DNA of 39,008 nt from contig WFOC01000079.1 in assembly GCA_015488295.1 (NCBI GenBank), forward strand, positions 1 to 39,008, read 5' to 3'. Origin of the DNA: Gammaproteobacteria bacterium (GTDB lineage: Bacteria; Pseudomonadota; Gammaproteobacteria; SZUA-229). The notes beneath the pieces are model-generated. The model searched no databases, was not told the origin of the DNA, and saw nothing but the letters and a program-made list of their open reading frames with translations. Shown piece after piece: positions 14,674 to 23,555 of the stretch. The first letter of the stretch is position 1, and each line of letters begins with the position of its first letter. The translations under genes and the position numbers were made by a program.

Positions 14674-15435
14674 ATGAGCGCACTTAGTATTTTGTACGTC
14701 ATACTGTTTTATGTGGCAATGATCACATTAGTGGCAGGCATCACTAACAAGTTATTGCAATACAAACGTGTTCCTGCGCCGTTAAAGATCGCCGTTACCC
14801 CGGCACCATTAACAAAGAAAGGCGTTGTTTATCGCTTCTTCACCGAAGTTGTGCTGTTCAACAGCCTGTTTCGCGCAACCAAATGGACATGGATATTCAG
14901 CTTCATGTTCCACGCTTCATTGCTGCTCGCGTTCTTCCGTCACCTGCGCTACGTAATCTCACCAGATTCTTTTATCTGGCCGCTGGTAAACAACATGATC
15001 GTACAGAGCTTTGGTCATTACGCAGGTTTCGCCATGGTCGTTGGTCTGCTTGGTTTATTAGCGCGCCGCTTTTTTGTTGACCGCGTTCGCTACATCTCAT
15101 CAATATCTGACTACCTGATGCTGCTGCTGATCCTGGGCATTGCTATCACCGGTCTTGGCATCGCTTATGTTGCACACACAGACATCGTCCAGTTAAAAGC
15201 ATTCATTATGGGATTATTCCTGTTCGACTGGCAGAACCTGCCAAGCGACCCTGTGCTGCTGGCGCACCTGACCATGGTCCTGTTTTTAGCGATGATTTTC
15301 CCGATCAGTAAATTGTTGCACGCACCTGGTTTATTCATGTCACCGACACGTTACCAAATCGACAACCCACGTGAGAAGCGTCACCTGTCTCCATGGGGCG
15401 CAGAAATTGAAGCCAAAGACGGCCGCAACGCATAA
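14674..15435 (+). CDS. dsrM: DsrM, haem b membrane subunit of DsrMKJOP
   Basis: Integral membrane protein of 253 residues related to NarI, with about five to six helices and histidines placed in them for b-type haems (for example SFMFHASLLLAFFRHLRYV and SFGHYAGFAMV). It links quinone chemistry in the membrane to the DsrK iron-sulfur subunit in the cytoplasm. ACGAGATATTTTA precedes the ATG. It is the first gene after the hairpin-rich gap and is followed 24 bp later by dsrK. Confidence 0.95.
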   Translation: MSALSILYVILFYVAMITLVAGITNKLLQYKRVPAPLKIAVTPAPLTKKGVVYRFFTEVVLFNSLFRATKWTWIFSFMFHASLLLAFFRHLRYVISPDSFIWPLVNNMIVQSFGHYAGFAMVVGLLGLLARRFFVDRVRYISSISDYLMLLLILGIAITGLGIAYVAHTDIVQLKAFIMGLFLFDWQNLPSDPVLLAHLTMVLFLAMIFPISKLLHAPGLFMSPTRYQIDNPREKRHLSPWGAEIEAKDGRNA

Positions 15436-15459
15436 CCGAGTTTAACTGGAAATATAATA

Positions 15460-16998
15460 ATGGCTGATTACGAAATACCAGAAACGCACGAATTCCCCAT
15501 CATTCCATCTATCATGGAAGGCGCGATGGCGCACAGCATACCGTTTGTTGCCGGTGAAGAATTCCAGTCTGATATGGGTTTCCCAAGTCCTGAAGAACCA
15601 GGCCAGTTGATTGACGGCTGGAAAGAAAAATTTCTGGAATTAATGGAAGAAAAACTCAGTAAATACCGTTCGCTACAGGTATTTATGGACATCTGCGTCA
15701 AGTGTGGTGCCTGTACTGATAAATGCCATTATTTCATCGGCACCGCTGATCCAAAGAACATGCCAGTGGCACGTCAGGATCTGCTGCGTAAAGTTTATCG
15801 CCGCTACTTCACCTTCGCCGGCAAGTACTTCCCGAAACTGGTTGGTGCTGTTGACCTGACCGAAGAAGTCATCAAGGACATGTACAGCTACTACCACCAG
15901 TGTTCCGAGTGTCGTCGCTGTGCAGTATTCTGCCCCTTCGGCATCGATACCGCTGAAGTCACCATGGCCGCACGCGACATGCTGGCAATGATCGGCATGG
16001 GTCAGAAATACTCCAACCAGATTATTCCTAAAGTACACAAGATCGGTAACAACCTCGGTCTGCCCGAGCCTGCACTGGTCGACACACTGGAAGGTCTGGA
16101 AGAAGAAGTCGAAGACGATATCGAAGTGAAAGTACGCTTCCCGCTGGACGAGAAAGGTGCCGAAATTCTGCTGGTCACCCCATCAGCTGACTTCTTTGCT
16201 GAACCACACATCGACGGCCTGATCGGTTACGCAAAAGTATTCCACGCAACCGGCGTTACCTGGACCCTGAGCTCAAAAGCTTCGGAAGCGGCCAACTTCG
16301 GTCTGTTCATCGGTAACTACGAACACATGCGCCAGATTTCACTGCGTATTCGTGATGCAGCCAAAGAGCTGGGCGTGAAACGCATCATCTTCGGCGAGTG
16401 TGGCCACGCATGGCGTGTTGCCTACAACCACCTGAACACACTGGCCGGCCCGTGGGATTTCCTCGACCAGAACTACCCTATTCCGCAGCACATTCTTGAA
16501 TTTACCAAAGATGCGTTGGATCGCAATCTGCTGAATATTGACAAGTCAGAAAACGATCACATGACACTGACCTTCCACGACTCATGTAACATCGCGCGTG
16601 CTTCACGCATCGGTGAAACACCGGGAAGCCAGTTCACCACACCACGCCAGGTTATCCAGGCGGTGTGCAATAACTATCACGACATGGCGGCTGACACCAC
16701 CCATGACGCAACCTTCTGCTGCGGCGGCGGTGGCGGTCTGTTGACAGACGACCTCATGGAATTACGCCTGAAAGGCGCACAGCCGCGCATGGAATCGCTG
16801 AAAAACGTGATATCGGATCACGGCGTGACACACATGGCTGCAATATGCGCCATCTGTAAATCCCAATTCACAAAAGTCCTGCCCTACTACGGCATGACCA
16901 TGGATCAGATTGTCAGCGTTCACCAGCTGGTGAGCAATGCAATTATTCTTGAAGGACAGGGCGGCGACGAAGCTGAAGACAGCGACGAAGCAGCTTAA
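15460..16998 (+). CDS. dsrK: DsrK, HdrD-like iron-sulfur subunit of DsrMKJOP
   Basis: Cytoplasmic 512-residue subunit similar to the catalytic subunit of heterodisulfide reductase. Two [4Fe-4S] motifs are present: CVKCGACTDKC (near residue 79) and CSECRRCAVFC (near 148). CCG-type cysteine sequences follow at HDSCNIAR (near 375) and CCGGGGG (near 420), plus ICAICKSQF. The CCG site is thought to act on the DsrC disulfide or trisulfide. The acidic C-terminal tail (GGDEAEDSDEAA) is a visible feature of unknown meaning. DsrL follows after 75 bp. Confidence 0.96.
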   Translation: MADYEIPETHEFPIIPSIMEGAMAHSIPFVAGEEFQSDMGFPSPEEPGQLIDGWKEKFLELMEEKLSKYRSLQVFMDICVKCGACTDKCHYFIGTADPKNMPVARQDLLRKVYRRYFTFAGKYFPKLVGAVDLTEEVIKDMYSYYHQCSECRRCAVFCPFGIDTAEVTMAARDMLAMIGMGQKYSNQIIPKVHKIGNNLGLPEPALVDTLEGLEEEVEDDIEVKVRFPLDEKGAEILLVTPSADFFAEPHIDGLIGYAKVFHATGVTWTLSSKASEAANFGLFIGNYEHMRQISLRIRDAAKELGVKRIIFGECGHAWRVAYNHLNTLAGPWDFLDQNYPIPQHILEFTKDALDRNLLNIDKSENDHMTLTFHDSCNIARASRIGETPGSQFTTPRQVIQAVCNNYHDMAADTTHDATFCCGGGGGLLTDDLMELRLKGAQPRMESLKNVISDHGVTHMAAICAICKSQFTKVLPYYGMTMDQIVSVHQLVSNAIILEGQGGDEAEDSDEAA

Positions 16999-17073
16999 AG
17001 AAAAAAACGAATATTTATACACACTTTTTGACATAGACCCGGATAACCGGGCACAAGCGACAGGAGAACTGGC

Positions 17074-19047
17074 ATGGCCACTTCCAAAGAAGATATGCAA
17101 AACACGAAGTTAACCTTCAGAAAATTTGAAGAGGGCGACCAGGACTGGGGCGGCTTCGACAACAAAATCTTCAAAGAAGATTCATCACATAAATGCCCTA
17201 CTTACGTGCACCGTACTCCACCGTGTCAGGGCAGCTGCCCATCAGGTGAGGACATCCGTGGTTATCTGGACATCGTGCGCGGCATCGAACTGCCTCCTGA
17301 AGGTGTTTCAATGCAGGAATACGCTTTCCGTCGCTCGACTGATGCCAACCCTTTCCCGTCTATGATGGGTCGCGTTTGTCCTGCACCTTGTCAGGACGGC
17401 TGTAACCGTAACGACGTTGAAGACTTCGTCGGCATTAACTCGGTTGAGCAGTACATCGGTGACACCGCGTTTACTGAAGGTTTCAAATTTGATAACAGCG
17501 CTGAGATGACTGGCAAGAAAGTCGCCATCGTCGGTGGTGGCCCTGCTGGCATGGCAGCGGCTTACCAGCTGCGTCGCAAAGGCATCGCCTCTACCATCTT
17601 TGATGATCATGATGAGCTGGGCGGCATGATGCGTTACGGTATCCCCGGCTATCGTACACCACGCGACTTCCTGAACAACGAATGTCAGCGTATTTTAGAC
17701 ATGGGTCACATCGAAACACGCATGAACACACGTGTTGGCCGTGACGTAAGCGTTGAAGAACTCGAAAAAGAATTTGATGCTGTTTTATGGGCACTGGGCT
17801 GCTGGACAGGCCGTGGCGTTCCGCTGGAAGGCTGGGACGAAACTCCTAACTGTATCTCTGCGGTTAAATTCCTCGAGCAGTTCAACAAAGGCGAAATGAA
17901 ATACACTGCCAAGAAAGTGCTGTGTATCGGTGGTGGTGATACCTCTATCGACGTGGTTTCTGTGTCTCGTCGTATCGGCACCATCCCCGATTACAACGAA
18001 GCACCGGAAGCTGTGGTAAACGGTGAAATCTCTCACGCTGACCATGACTCATCTAAAAACGTTCCCTGTGACCTGGTAACACTGACCGCGCTGTTCAAGA
18101 AAGAAGAAATGACAGCCGCTGAGCATGAAGTTGAAGATGCTATCAAGGAAGGCGTTAACCTGATGAACGAAGTCATGCCTGTTGAAATCATTCGTGATGA
18201 CAGCGGTCGTGCCACCGGCATGAAATTTGTTGACTCAACCTGGGAAAACAATGCACCGGTTGCTGTTGAAGGCGGCAAAGAATACATCGTTGAAGCCGAC
18301 CTTATCGTTGCAGCGATTGGTCAGGGCGGCAACCTGGAAGGTCTGGAAGACTTCGACAACGGTCGCAGCCTGATGGATGCCGACAACGTATTCCGCGTAC
18401 CTGGTAAAGAAAATCACTTTGTATGTGGCGACATCGTGCGCCCTCACCTGCTGACCACAGCTATCGGCCAGGCTTACATCGTTTCTGAAACCATCGAAAA
18501 CCACTTCAACAACATCGAACTGAAAAAACGTCCGAAAGTTGATGTACACCACTTCGACCTGGCCAAGAAATTACACGAAGCCGGTCTGGATCCAGAACCA
18601 TACAATCCAGATGAGCACAAAGAAGATGGTCAGCGTGGTACAGACAAGGAAAACTACGCAATCCACAACTTCGAAGACCGCGCAGCACAGGAGATCATCA
18701 CAACTGATCACATGTTCCTCGGCCACTTCGAATACACACCTCGCAACCTGCGTGAAACCGACGTGCCTTCTTCAGATGAAGTTTTAGGTCACTTCGCAGA
18801 ACGCCAGAAAAGCCTGGAAGAAGAACAGGCCATTGCCGAAGCAAATCGCTGCATGAGCTGTGGCATGTGTTTCGAGTGTGATAACTGTGTTATCTACTGT
18901 CCTCAGGATGCGGTTTTCCGTGTTAAGAAAGATCAACATACCACTGGTCGCTATGTTGATACTGACTACAGCAAATGTATCGGTTGTCATATCTGTTCTG
19001 ACGTATGTCCTACAGGTTACATCGACATGGCTCTGGGTGATGGCTAA
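17074..19047 (+). CDS. dsrL: DsrL, NAD(P)H-linked iron-sulfur flavoprotein
   Basis: A 657-residue protein similar to the small subunit of NADPH glutamate synthase. The N-terminal iron-sulfur motif region is CQGSCPSGEDIRGYL (near residue 50) with CPAPCQDGC after it. An FAD-binding GGGPAGMAAA lies near 153 and a second nucleotide-binding GGGDTSIDV near 287. The C-terminus carries two ferredoxin clusters, CMSCGMCFECDNC...CP (near 592) and CIGCHICSDVCP (near 635). DsrL is essential for stored-sulfur oxidation in Allochromatium and is thought to take electrons from DsrAB to NAD(P)+. A TGGCATGG start with ACAGGAGAAC upstream is clear. Its position between dsrK and dsrJ is the usual one. Confidence 0.97.
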   Translation: MATSKEDMQNTKLTFRKFEEGDQDWGGFDNKIFKEDSSHKCPTYVHRTPPCQGSCPSGEDIRGYLDIVRGIELPPEGVSMQEYAFRRSTDANPFPSMMGRVCPAPCQDGCNRNDVEDFVGINSVEQYIGDTAFTEGFKFDNSAEMTGKKVAIVGGGPAGMAAAYQLRRKGIASTIFDDHDELGGMMRYGIPGYRTPRDFLNNECQRILDMGHIETRMNTRVGRDVSVEELEKEFDAVLWALGCWTGRGVPLEGWDETPNCISAVKFLEQFNKGEMKYTAKKVLCIGGGDTSIDVVSVSRRIGTIPDYNEAPEAVVNGEISHADHDSSKNVPCDLVTLTALFKKEEMTAAEHEVEDAIKEGVNLMNEVMPVEIIRDDSGRATGMKFVDSTWENNAPVAVEGGKEYIVEADLIVAAIGQGGNLEGLEDFDNGRSLMDADNVFRVPGKENHFVCGDIVRPHLLTTAIGQAYIVSETIENHFNNIELKKRPKVDVHHFDLAKKLHEAGLDPEPYNPDEHKEDGQRGTDKENYAIHNFEDRAAQEIITTDHMFLGHFEYTPRNLRETDVPSSDEVLGHFAERQKSLEEEQAIAEANRCMSCGMCFECDNCVIYCPQDAVFRVKKDQHTTGRYVDTDYSKCIGCHICSDVCPTGYIDMALGDG

Positions 19048-19110
19048 AAAAGTGCGTCGCTCAGGCGAACCGCGCACAATAAAGCAAGTTACTAAATAAC
19101 AGGTAATCTG

Positions 19111-19602
19111 ATGACAAGATTTTTACGACAAACTGCAGTTATGGTTTATGCACTGGTTGGCTTCAGCCTGCTGTCGGCTTCGACACTGGTCGGAACGGCA
19201 CACGCTGGAACGCCCTTCCCGGATATTCATGAGCCAACAGATAAAAGCGTAAAATGCATTCAGCCCGAAGATGTAATGCGCAGAGAACACATGAATTACA
19301 TCCTGCACGAACGTGATGAAACCATGCGCGAAGGTATTCGTGGTGAGCCGGAAAGCCTGGCAAACTGTATCAACTGTCACGTCGAGCCAGATGAAAATGG
19401 CGAGATTGCCGGCATTGAGACTGATCAGCACTTCTGTAGCGCCTGTCATGAATACACCGCTGTGCAGATCGACTGTTTCCAGTGTCATGCTGACCGTCCT
19501 CAGAAATATATAAAACGTAACTCGCACACGTCATCATTACGCCAACAGTTACAACAGACTCTTGCTGCCAGCAACGCAGCAGACAAGGGAGTTAAGCAGT
19601 AA
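19111..19602 (+). CDS. dsrJ: DsrJ, periplasmic trihaem cytochrome c
   Basis: A 163-residue periplasmic subunit of DsrMKJOP. Residues 1-32 form a signal-like segment ending AHA, which may remain as an anchor. Three haem c motifs are present: CINCH (86-90), CSACH (109-113) and CFQCH (122-126). Cys49 (SVKCIQPEDVM) is an extra cysteine upstream of the haem motifs and is the likely counterpart of the unusual Cys haem ligand known in Allochromatium DsrJ. The stop overlaps the dsrO start (TAATG), indicating coupled translation. Confidence 0.95.
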   Translation: MTRFLRQTAVMVYALVGFSLLSASTLVGTAHAGTPFPDIHEPTDKSVKCIQPEDVMRREHMNYILHERDETMREGIRGEPESLANCINCHVEPDENGEIAGIETDQHFCSACHEYTAVQIDCFQCHADRPQKYIKRNSHTSSLRQQLQQTLAASNAADKGVKQ

Positions 19603-20402
19603 TGAAAAAGACTGAAAACAAAACGATCAACAATTCACGACGCGACTTTTTATCAAAAGCCGCCGTCGCCGGCACCATTACCATCGCACCGGGCGTACTG
19701 CTGCATAGCACCTCTGCCCATGCCATCGATGGTGATGCCACTGATCTGAATACATCGGTTTCGACCCGTCCTTTGGACCAGGAAGTCAGCAGCAAAAATC
19801 GCTGGGGCATGTTAATTGACACTACCAAGTGCGCCACTGGCTGCACCGACTGTGTTGATGCCTGTAACGAAGAAAACGGCCTGATCGGTCACAACCGCCC
19901 GGAAACGGACGCACAGTACATCCGCAAGGTCACACTGAAGAGCAAATCAACCGGCCATGAACTTTCATTGCCGCTGATGTGCCAGCATTGTGAAACTGCA
20001 CCCTGTGCCGATGTCTGCCCCACCGGCGCATCCTTTGTACGCGCCGACGGTATCGCACTGGTCGACAAACACATCTGCATCGGTTGTCGTTACTGCATGA
20101 TGGCCTGCCCGTACAAGGCACGCTCTTTCGTACACGAAGATGTGAAAAACCAGAAGCTGAGTGCGCCACGCGGTAAAGGCACGGTTGAAGCCTGCACCAT
20201 GTGTGTTACCCGCGTCGATAACGGCGGCATACCTGCCTGCGTCGAAGCCTGTACCGCAGAAAATCATAACGCCATGATATTTGGTGATCTGAAAGATCCC
20301 AACAGCCCGATTTCTATCGAGCTGAAAAAACACGGCGGCAAACAACTACGTTCTGATCTGGCACTGAATACCGGTGTGCGTTATCAGGGTATGAACGAAT
20401 AG
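19602..20402 (+). CDS. dsrO: DsrO, periplasmic iron-sulfur subunit (Tat substrate)
   Basis: A 266-residue ferredoxin-like electron-transfer protein. The N-terminus has a twin-arginine signal (NSRRDFLSKAAVAG, residues 11-24) with likely cleavage after AHA near 41. Several four-cysteine sets follow, for example CATGCTDCVDACN, CQHCETAPCADVCP, CIGCRYCMMACPY and CTMCVTRVDNGGIPACVEAC. This is the pattern of four [4Fe-4S] clusters seen in the PsrB/NrfC/DmsB family. It shuttles electrons between DsrJ and DsrP on the periplasmic side. Confidence 0.96.
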   Translation: MKKTENKTINNSRRDFLSKAAVAGTITIAPGVLLHSTSAHAIDGDATDLNTSVSTRPLDQEVSSKNRWGMLIDTTKCATGCTDCVDACNEENGLIGHNRPETDAQYIRKVTLKSKSTGHELSLPLMCQHCETAPCADVCPTGASFVRADGIALVDKHICIGCRYCMMACPYKARSFVHEDVKNQKLSAPRGKGTVEACTMCVTRVDNGGIPACVEACTAENHNAMIFGDLKDPNSPISIELKKHGGKQLRSDLALNTGVRYQGMNE

Positions 20403-20414
20403 TAGAGAATAATA

Positions 20415-21623
20415 ATGAGTAAAATAGAATACACTTCTTTAGAAGGAAAAAGCCCGGCCTATTTCGGTTTTCTCGGTGCCCTGGCCTTTGTCATATTACT
20501 GGCACTGGGCGCAGTATTTTATATGGAACATGAAGGCCACCACGTAACCGGCATGAACAATCAAATCGTCTGGGGCATGCCTCACGTATTTGCTATTTTC
20601 CTCATCGTCGCCGCTTCCGGCGCATTAAACGTGGCATCGATTGCATCGGTGTTCAGAAAGAAACTGTACGAGCCGATGGCACGTCTCTCGGCACTGCTGG
20701 CTATCGCCCTGCTTACCGGCGGTCTGGTAGTATTGCTGCTTGACCTGGGTCGTCCTGATCGCCTGATCGTCGCCATGACCTACTACAACTTCAAATCGAT
20801 CTTTGCCTGGAACATCATCCTGTACACCGGCTTCTTCGGTTTCGTCGGCGCTTACCTGTGGACCATGATGGATCACAACGTTTACAAATATAAGCCTTAT
20901 GCCGGCTTCGCGGCCTTTGTCTGGCGCTTGATCCTGACTACTGGTACCGGTTCCATCTTCGGCTTCCTGGTGGCACGTTCCGCTTATGACGCAGCGCTGA
21001 TGGCACCAATGTTCATCGTCATGTCCTTCTCCTTCGGTCTGGCCATCTTCCTGTTGGTACTGATGGCGACCTACAAATGGAACAACATGGAACTGGGCGA
21101 CGTGGTACTCAATCGCCTGAGAAACCTGCTGGGTGTATTTGTTGCCGGCGTGCTTTACTTCACTGCGGTCTATCACCTGACCAACCTGTATGCAACACAA
21201 CACCACGGCGTTGAAAAATTCCTGTTACTGGAAGGCGGCGTATTCACCAACATCTTCTGGATCGGTGAAATCCTGCTTGGCGGCATTATCCCGTTAATCC
21301 TGATCTACGCACCGGGCGTTAAAAACTGCCGTACCACTTTAGGCCTGATCTGCACCCTGATCATCTTTGGTGGCTTTGCCAAGATCTACACCATCCTGAT
21401 CGCCGGCCAGGCTTACCCGCTAGAAATATTCCCGGGTTACGAAGTAAGCAGCTCTTTCTACGACGGCGTGGTCAATAGTTATACCCCTAGCCTGCCGGAA
21501 ATAATGCTTGGCCTTGGCGGCATCGCGATGACGTTGTTTATTGTTGCTTTTGCGCTTAAGGTGCTACGCTTCTTACCTGTTTCACTTGCTGATAGCGTTG
21601 CAGATCCACATCACGCCAAATGA
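20415..21623 (+). CDS. dsrP: DsrP, NrfD-like quinone-interacting membrane subunit
   Basis: A 402-residue integral membrane protein with about ten hydrophobic helices, of the NrfD/PsrC type. It exchanges electrons between the quinone pool and DsrO/DsrJ. It starts 12 bp after dsrO. The stop codon (21621-21623) lies at the edge of a GAAAAAT heptamer array, followed by a hairpin terminator, so the main dsr transcript probably ends here. Confidence 0.95.
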   Translation: MSKIEYTSLEGKSPAYFGFLGALAFVILLALGAVFYMEHEGHHVTGMNNQIVWGMPHVFAIFLIVAASGALNVASIASVFRKKLYEPMARLSALLAIALLTGGLVVLLLDLGRPDRLIVAMTYYNFKSIFAWNIILYTGFFGFVGAYLWTMMDHNVYKYKPYAGFAAFVWRLILTTGTGSIFGFLVARSAYDAALMAPMFIVMSFSFGLAIFLLVLMATYKWNNMELGDVVLNRLRNLLGVFVAGVLYFTAVYHLTNLYATQHHGVEKFLLLEGGVFTNIFWIGEILLGGIIPLILIYAPGVKNCRTTLGLICTLIIFGGFAKIYTILIAGQAYPLEIFPGYEVSSSFYDGVVNSYTPSLPEIMLGLGGIAMTLFIVAFALKVLRFLPVSLADSVADPHHAK

Positions 21624-21750
21624 AAAATGAAAAATGAAAAGTGAAAAATAAGAAACAAAAGCAAAAACACGATGTTTCACTTCAAGCCCAAAGCCATAGC
21701 TCTTTGGGCTTTTCGCTTTTAGTCTTTCCATTTTTCATTTTTCATTTTTC
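21622..21750. repeat. Inverted pair of heptamer arrays around a terminator
   Basis: Four GAAAAAT/GAAAAGT units (21622-21649) and three ATTTTTC units (21730-21750) face each other across the dsrP-dsrN gap, with the hairpin at 21684-21711 between them. The RNA could fold into one long stem capped by the inner hairpin. Confidence 0.8.
21684..21720 (+). terminator. Terminator-like hairpin after dsrP
   Basis: AAGCCCAAAG (21684-21693) pairs with CTTTGGGCTT (21702-21711), a 10-bp stem with an 8-nt loop. It is followed by TTCGCTTTTA, an imperfect T-rich tract. It probably ends or reduces transcription between dsrP and dsrN. Confidence 0.65.
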
Positions 21751-21775
21751 ACTGTTCACTTAAACGAAGTTTATC

Positions 21776-23185
21776 GTGTCTCGACTTTTCATCTCAGCAG
21801 CTCACAAATCATCAGGAAAAACCACCGTCAGCATCGGCCTGTGTGCGGCGATCAAACAGCGCGGTAATATTGTTCAGAGTTTTAAAAAAGGTCCGGATTA
21901 CATCGACCCCTACTGGCTGACACAGGCCACCGGGCGTAACTGTTACAACCTTGATTTCTACACCATGGAGCGTGATGAGATCCTCGCTCTGATGCAGAAC
22001 AAATCGCGTGGTGTCGACATCTCAGTGATCGAAGGCAACAAGGGGTTGTATGATGGCCTCGATCTGGACGGCAGTAACAGCAATGCGGCACTGGCGACAC
22101 TGAGCAAAACACCGGTCATACTGGTGTTAAACGCACGCGGCATGACACGTGGTATCGCACCTTTAATCCTTGGTTACCAGGCCTTTGATAAAGAGGTTCA
22201 GATCAAGGGAGTCATTCTCAACCGGCTCGGCGGCTCACGCCATGAAAGCAAGCTACGCAATGTCATCGAACACTACACCGATGTTGAAGTGGTCGGAGCC
22301 ATACACAACGACCAGCGTTTTGATATCGACGAGCGCCACCTTGGCCTGGTGCCCGGCCATGAGGACCCCTTCTGCACACAGAAAATCCAGCTGCTGGCTG
22401 ATGCAGTCAACGACCAGGTCAACCTCGACGCAGTATTAAACATCGCTGCGCAAACAGAAGAACTGCCGGCAGCACAAACCACTATCGAAATTCATAACAG
22501 CAGGACAAGCGAGCAGGCAAACATAAAGCTCGGCCTGGTGCGCTGCTCGGCCTTCGGTTTTTATTACCCCGATGATCTGCAGGCACTGCAGGATGCCGGC
22601 GCTGAACTGATCGAAATCGATCCCTGTCATCAAACTGAATTGCCCGAGATTGATGCCCTGTTTATCGGCGGTGGTTTTCCAGAAACCCACATGAACGAGC
22701 TGGAAGCCAATGCCGGTTTACGCAGCGCGATAAAAACCGCCATCGACAGCGGCCTGCCCGCCTACGCCGAATGCGGCGGTCTGATGTATCTGGCGCGCTC
22801 CATCCAGTGGAATAAAGAAGTCTGCCAGATGGTCGGCTGCATCGACACCGACATCATCATGGAAAAAACCCCACAGGGTCGCGGTTATGTGCAATTACAG
22901 GAAACCGCCAACCACCCCTGGCCCAAACTGGCGACACAGTCAGCCGATGACATCATCAATGCCCATGAATTTCACTATTCACGTTTTAATACCGTCGATA
23001 AAAATGTACAATTTGCCTTTCAGGTAAAACGCGGTACAGGCATCAACGGTGAATTTGATGGTTACGTTTACAAAAACCTGCTGGCCAACTACACCCACCA
23101 GCGCAATACCTGGAACAACCCCTGGGCACAACGATTTATAAATTTTGCCAGAGCTTGCAAAAACAAAAAACAGCCCACAGAATAA
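21776..23185 (+). CDS. dsrN: DsrN, CobB/CbiA-type glutamine-dependent amidase (sirohaem amidation)
   Basis: A 469-residue cytoplasmic protein homologous to cobyrinic acid a,c-diamide synthase. The N-terminal ATP-binding domain has a P-loop-like SSGKTT (residues 12-17). The C-terminal class-I-type glutaminase domain has GGGFPETH and the nucleophile Cys333 in YAECGGLMYL. DsrN is proposed to amidate sirohaem to the form found in DsrAB. The start is a GTG at 21776 with a weak AACGAAG upstream. It is separated from dsrP by terminator and repeats but is in the standard dsr order. dsrR follows after 36 bp. Confidence 0.93.
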   Translation: MSRLFISAAHKSSGKTTVSIGLCAAIKQRGNIVQSFKKGPDYIDPYWLTQATGRNCYNLDFYTMERDEILALMQNKSRGVDISVIEGNKGLYDGLDLDGSNSNAALATLSKTPVILVLNARGMTRGIAPLILGYQAFDKEVQIKGVILNRLGGSRHESKLRNVIEHYTDVEVVGAIHNDQRFDIDERHLGLVPGHEDPFCTQKIQLLADAVNDQVNLDAVLNIAAQTEELPAAQTTIEIHNSRTSEQANIKLGLVRCSAFGFYYPDDLQALQDAGAELIEIDPCHQTELPEIDALFIGGGFPETHMNELEANAGLRSAIKTAIDSGLPAYAECGGLMYLARSIQWNKEVCQMVGCIDTDIIMEKTPQGRGYVQLQETANHPWPKLATQSADDIINAHEFHYSRFNTVDKNVQFAFQVKRGTGINGEFDGYVYKNLLANYTHQRNTWNNPWAQRFINFARACKNKKQPTE

Positions 23186-23221
23186 AGTCCATAAATACAA
23201 ACAGGCAAACAACAAAATATT

Positions 23222-23533
23222 ATGATTACAGTCACCCCAGCTGCCGCTGAACAAATTAAACTTTCCGCTGAACAAGGCAAGGCCGAAGGCATGTCCCTGC
23301 GCATCGCTGCATCGCGCAACGACGACAATAGCATTCACTACGGCATGGGTTTTGACGACAGCAAGGAAGACGATATCACCGTCACTACTGAAGATATCGA
23401 GATCATCCTCTCCGCCACCAGCGCTGAACTGCTGAAAAACACTGTCATCGATTTTGTCGAGCTGGAACCGGAGAAATTCCAGTTTATCTTCATGAATCCA
23501 AACGATCCGAACTACAAACCACCTGTCGAATAG
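23222..23533 (+). CDS. dsrR: DsrR, cysteine-free A-type iron-sulfur carrier homologue
   Basis: A 103-residue protein with the IscA/ErpA fold: MITVTPAAAEQIK start, LRIAASRNDDN and the YGMGFDDSKEDD strand. It contains no cysteine at all, so it lacks the three ligands of true A-type carriers. That is the defining trait of DsrR, which in Allochromatium affects dsr expression after transcription. It sits between dsrN and the sensor kinase gene, 22 bp from the latter. Confidence 0.93.
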   Translation: MITVTPAAAEQIKLSAEQGKAEGMSLRIAASRNDDNSIHYGMGFDDSKEDDITVTTEDIEIILSATSAELLKNTVIDFVELEPEKFQFIFMNPNDPNYKPPVE

Positions 23534-23555
23534 ACCGGTTACCCGCAGCGAACCC

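Noticed and set aside
20625-21206. 193-codon open frame antisense to dsrP
   Set aside because: It lies wholly within a strongly supported membrane-protein gene, has a glutamine/histidine-rich composition typical of an antisense shadow, and has no recognisable domain.
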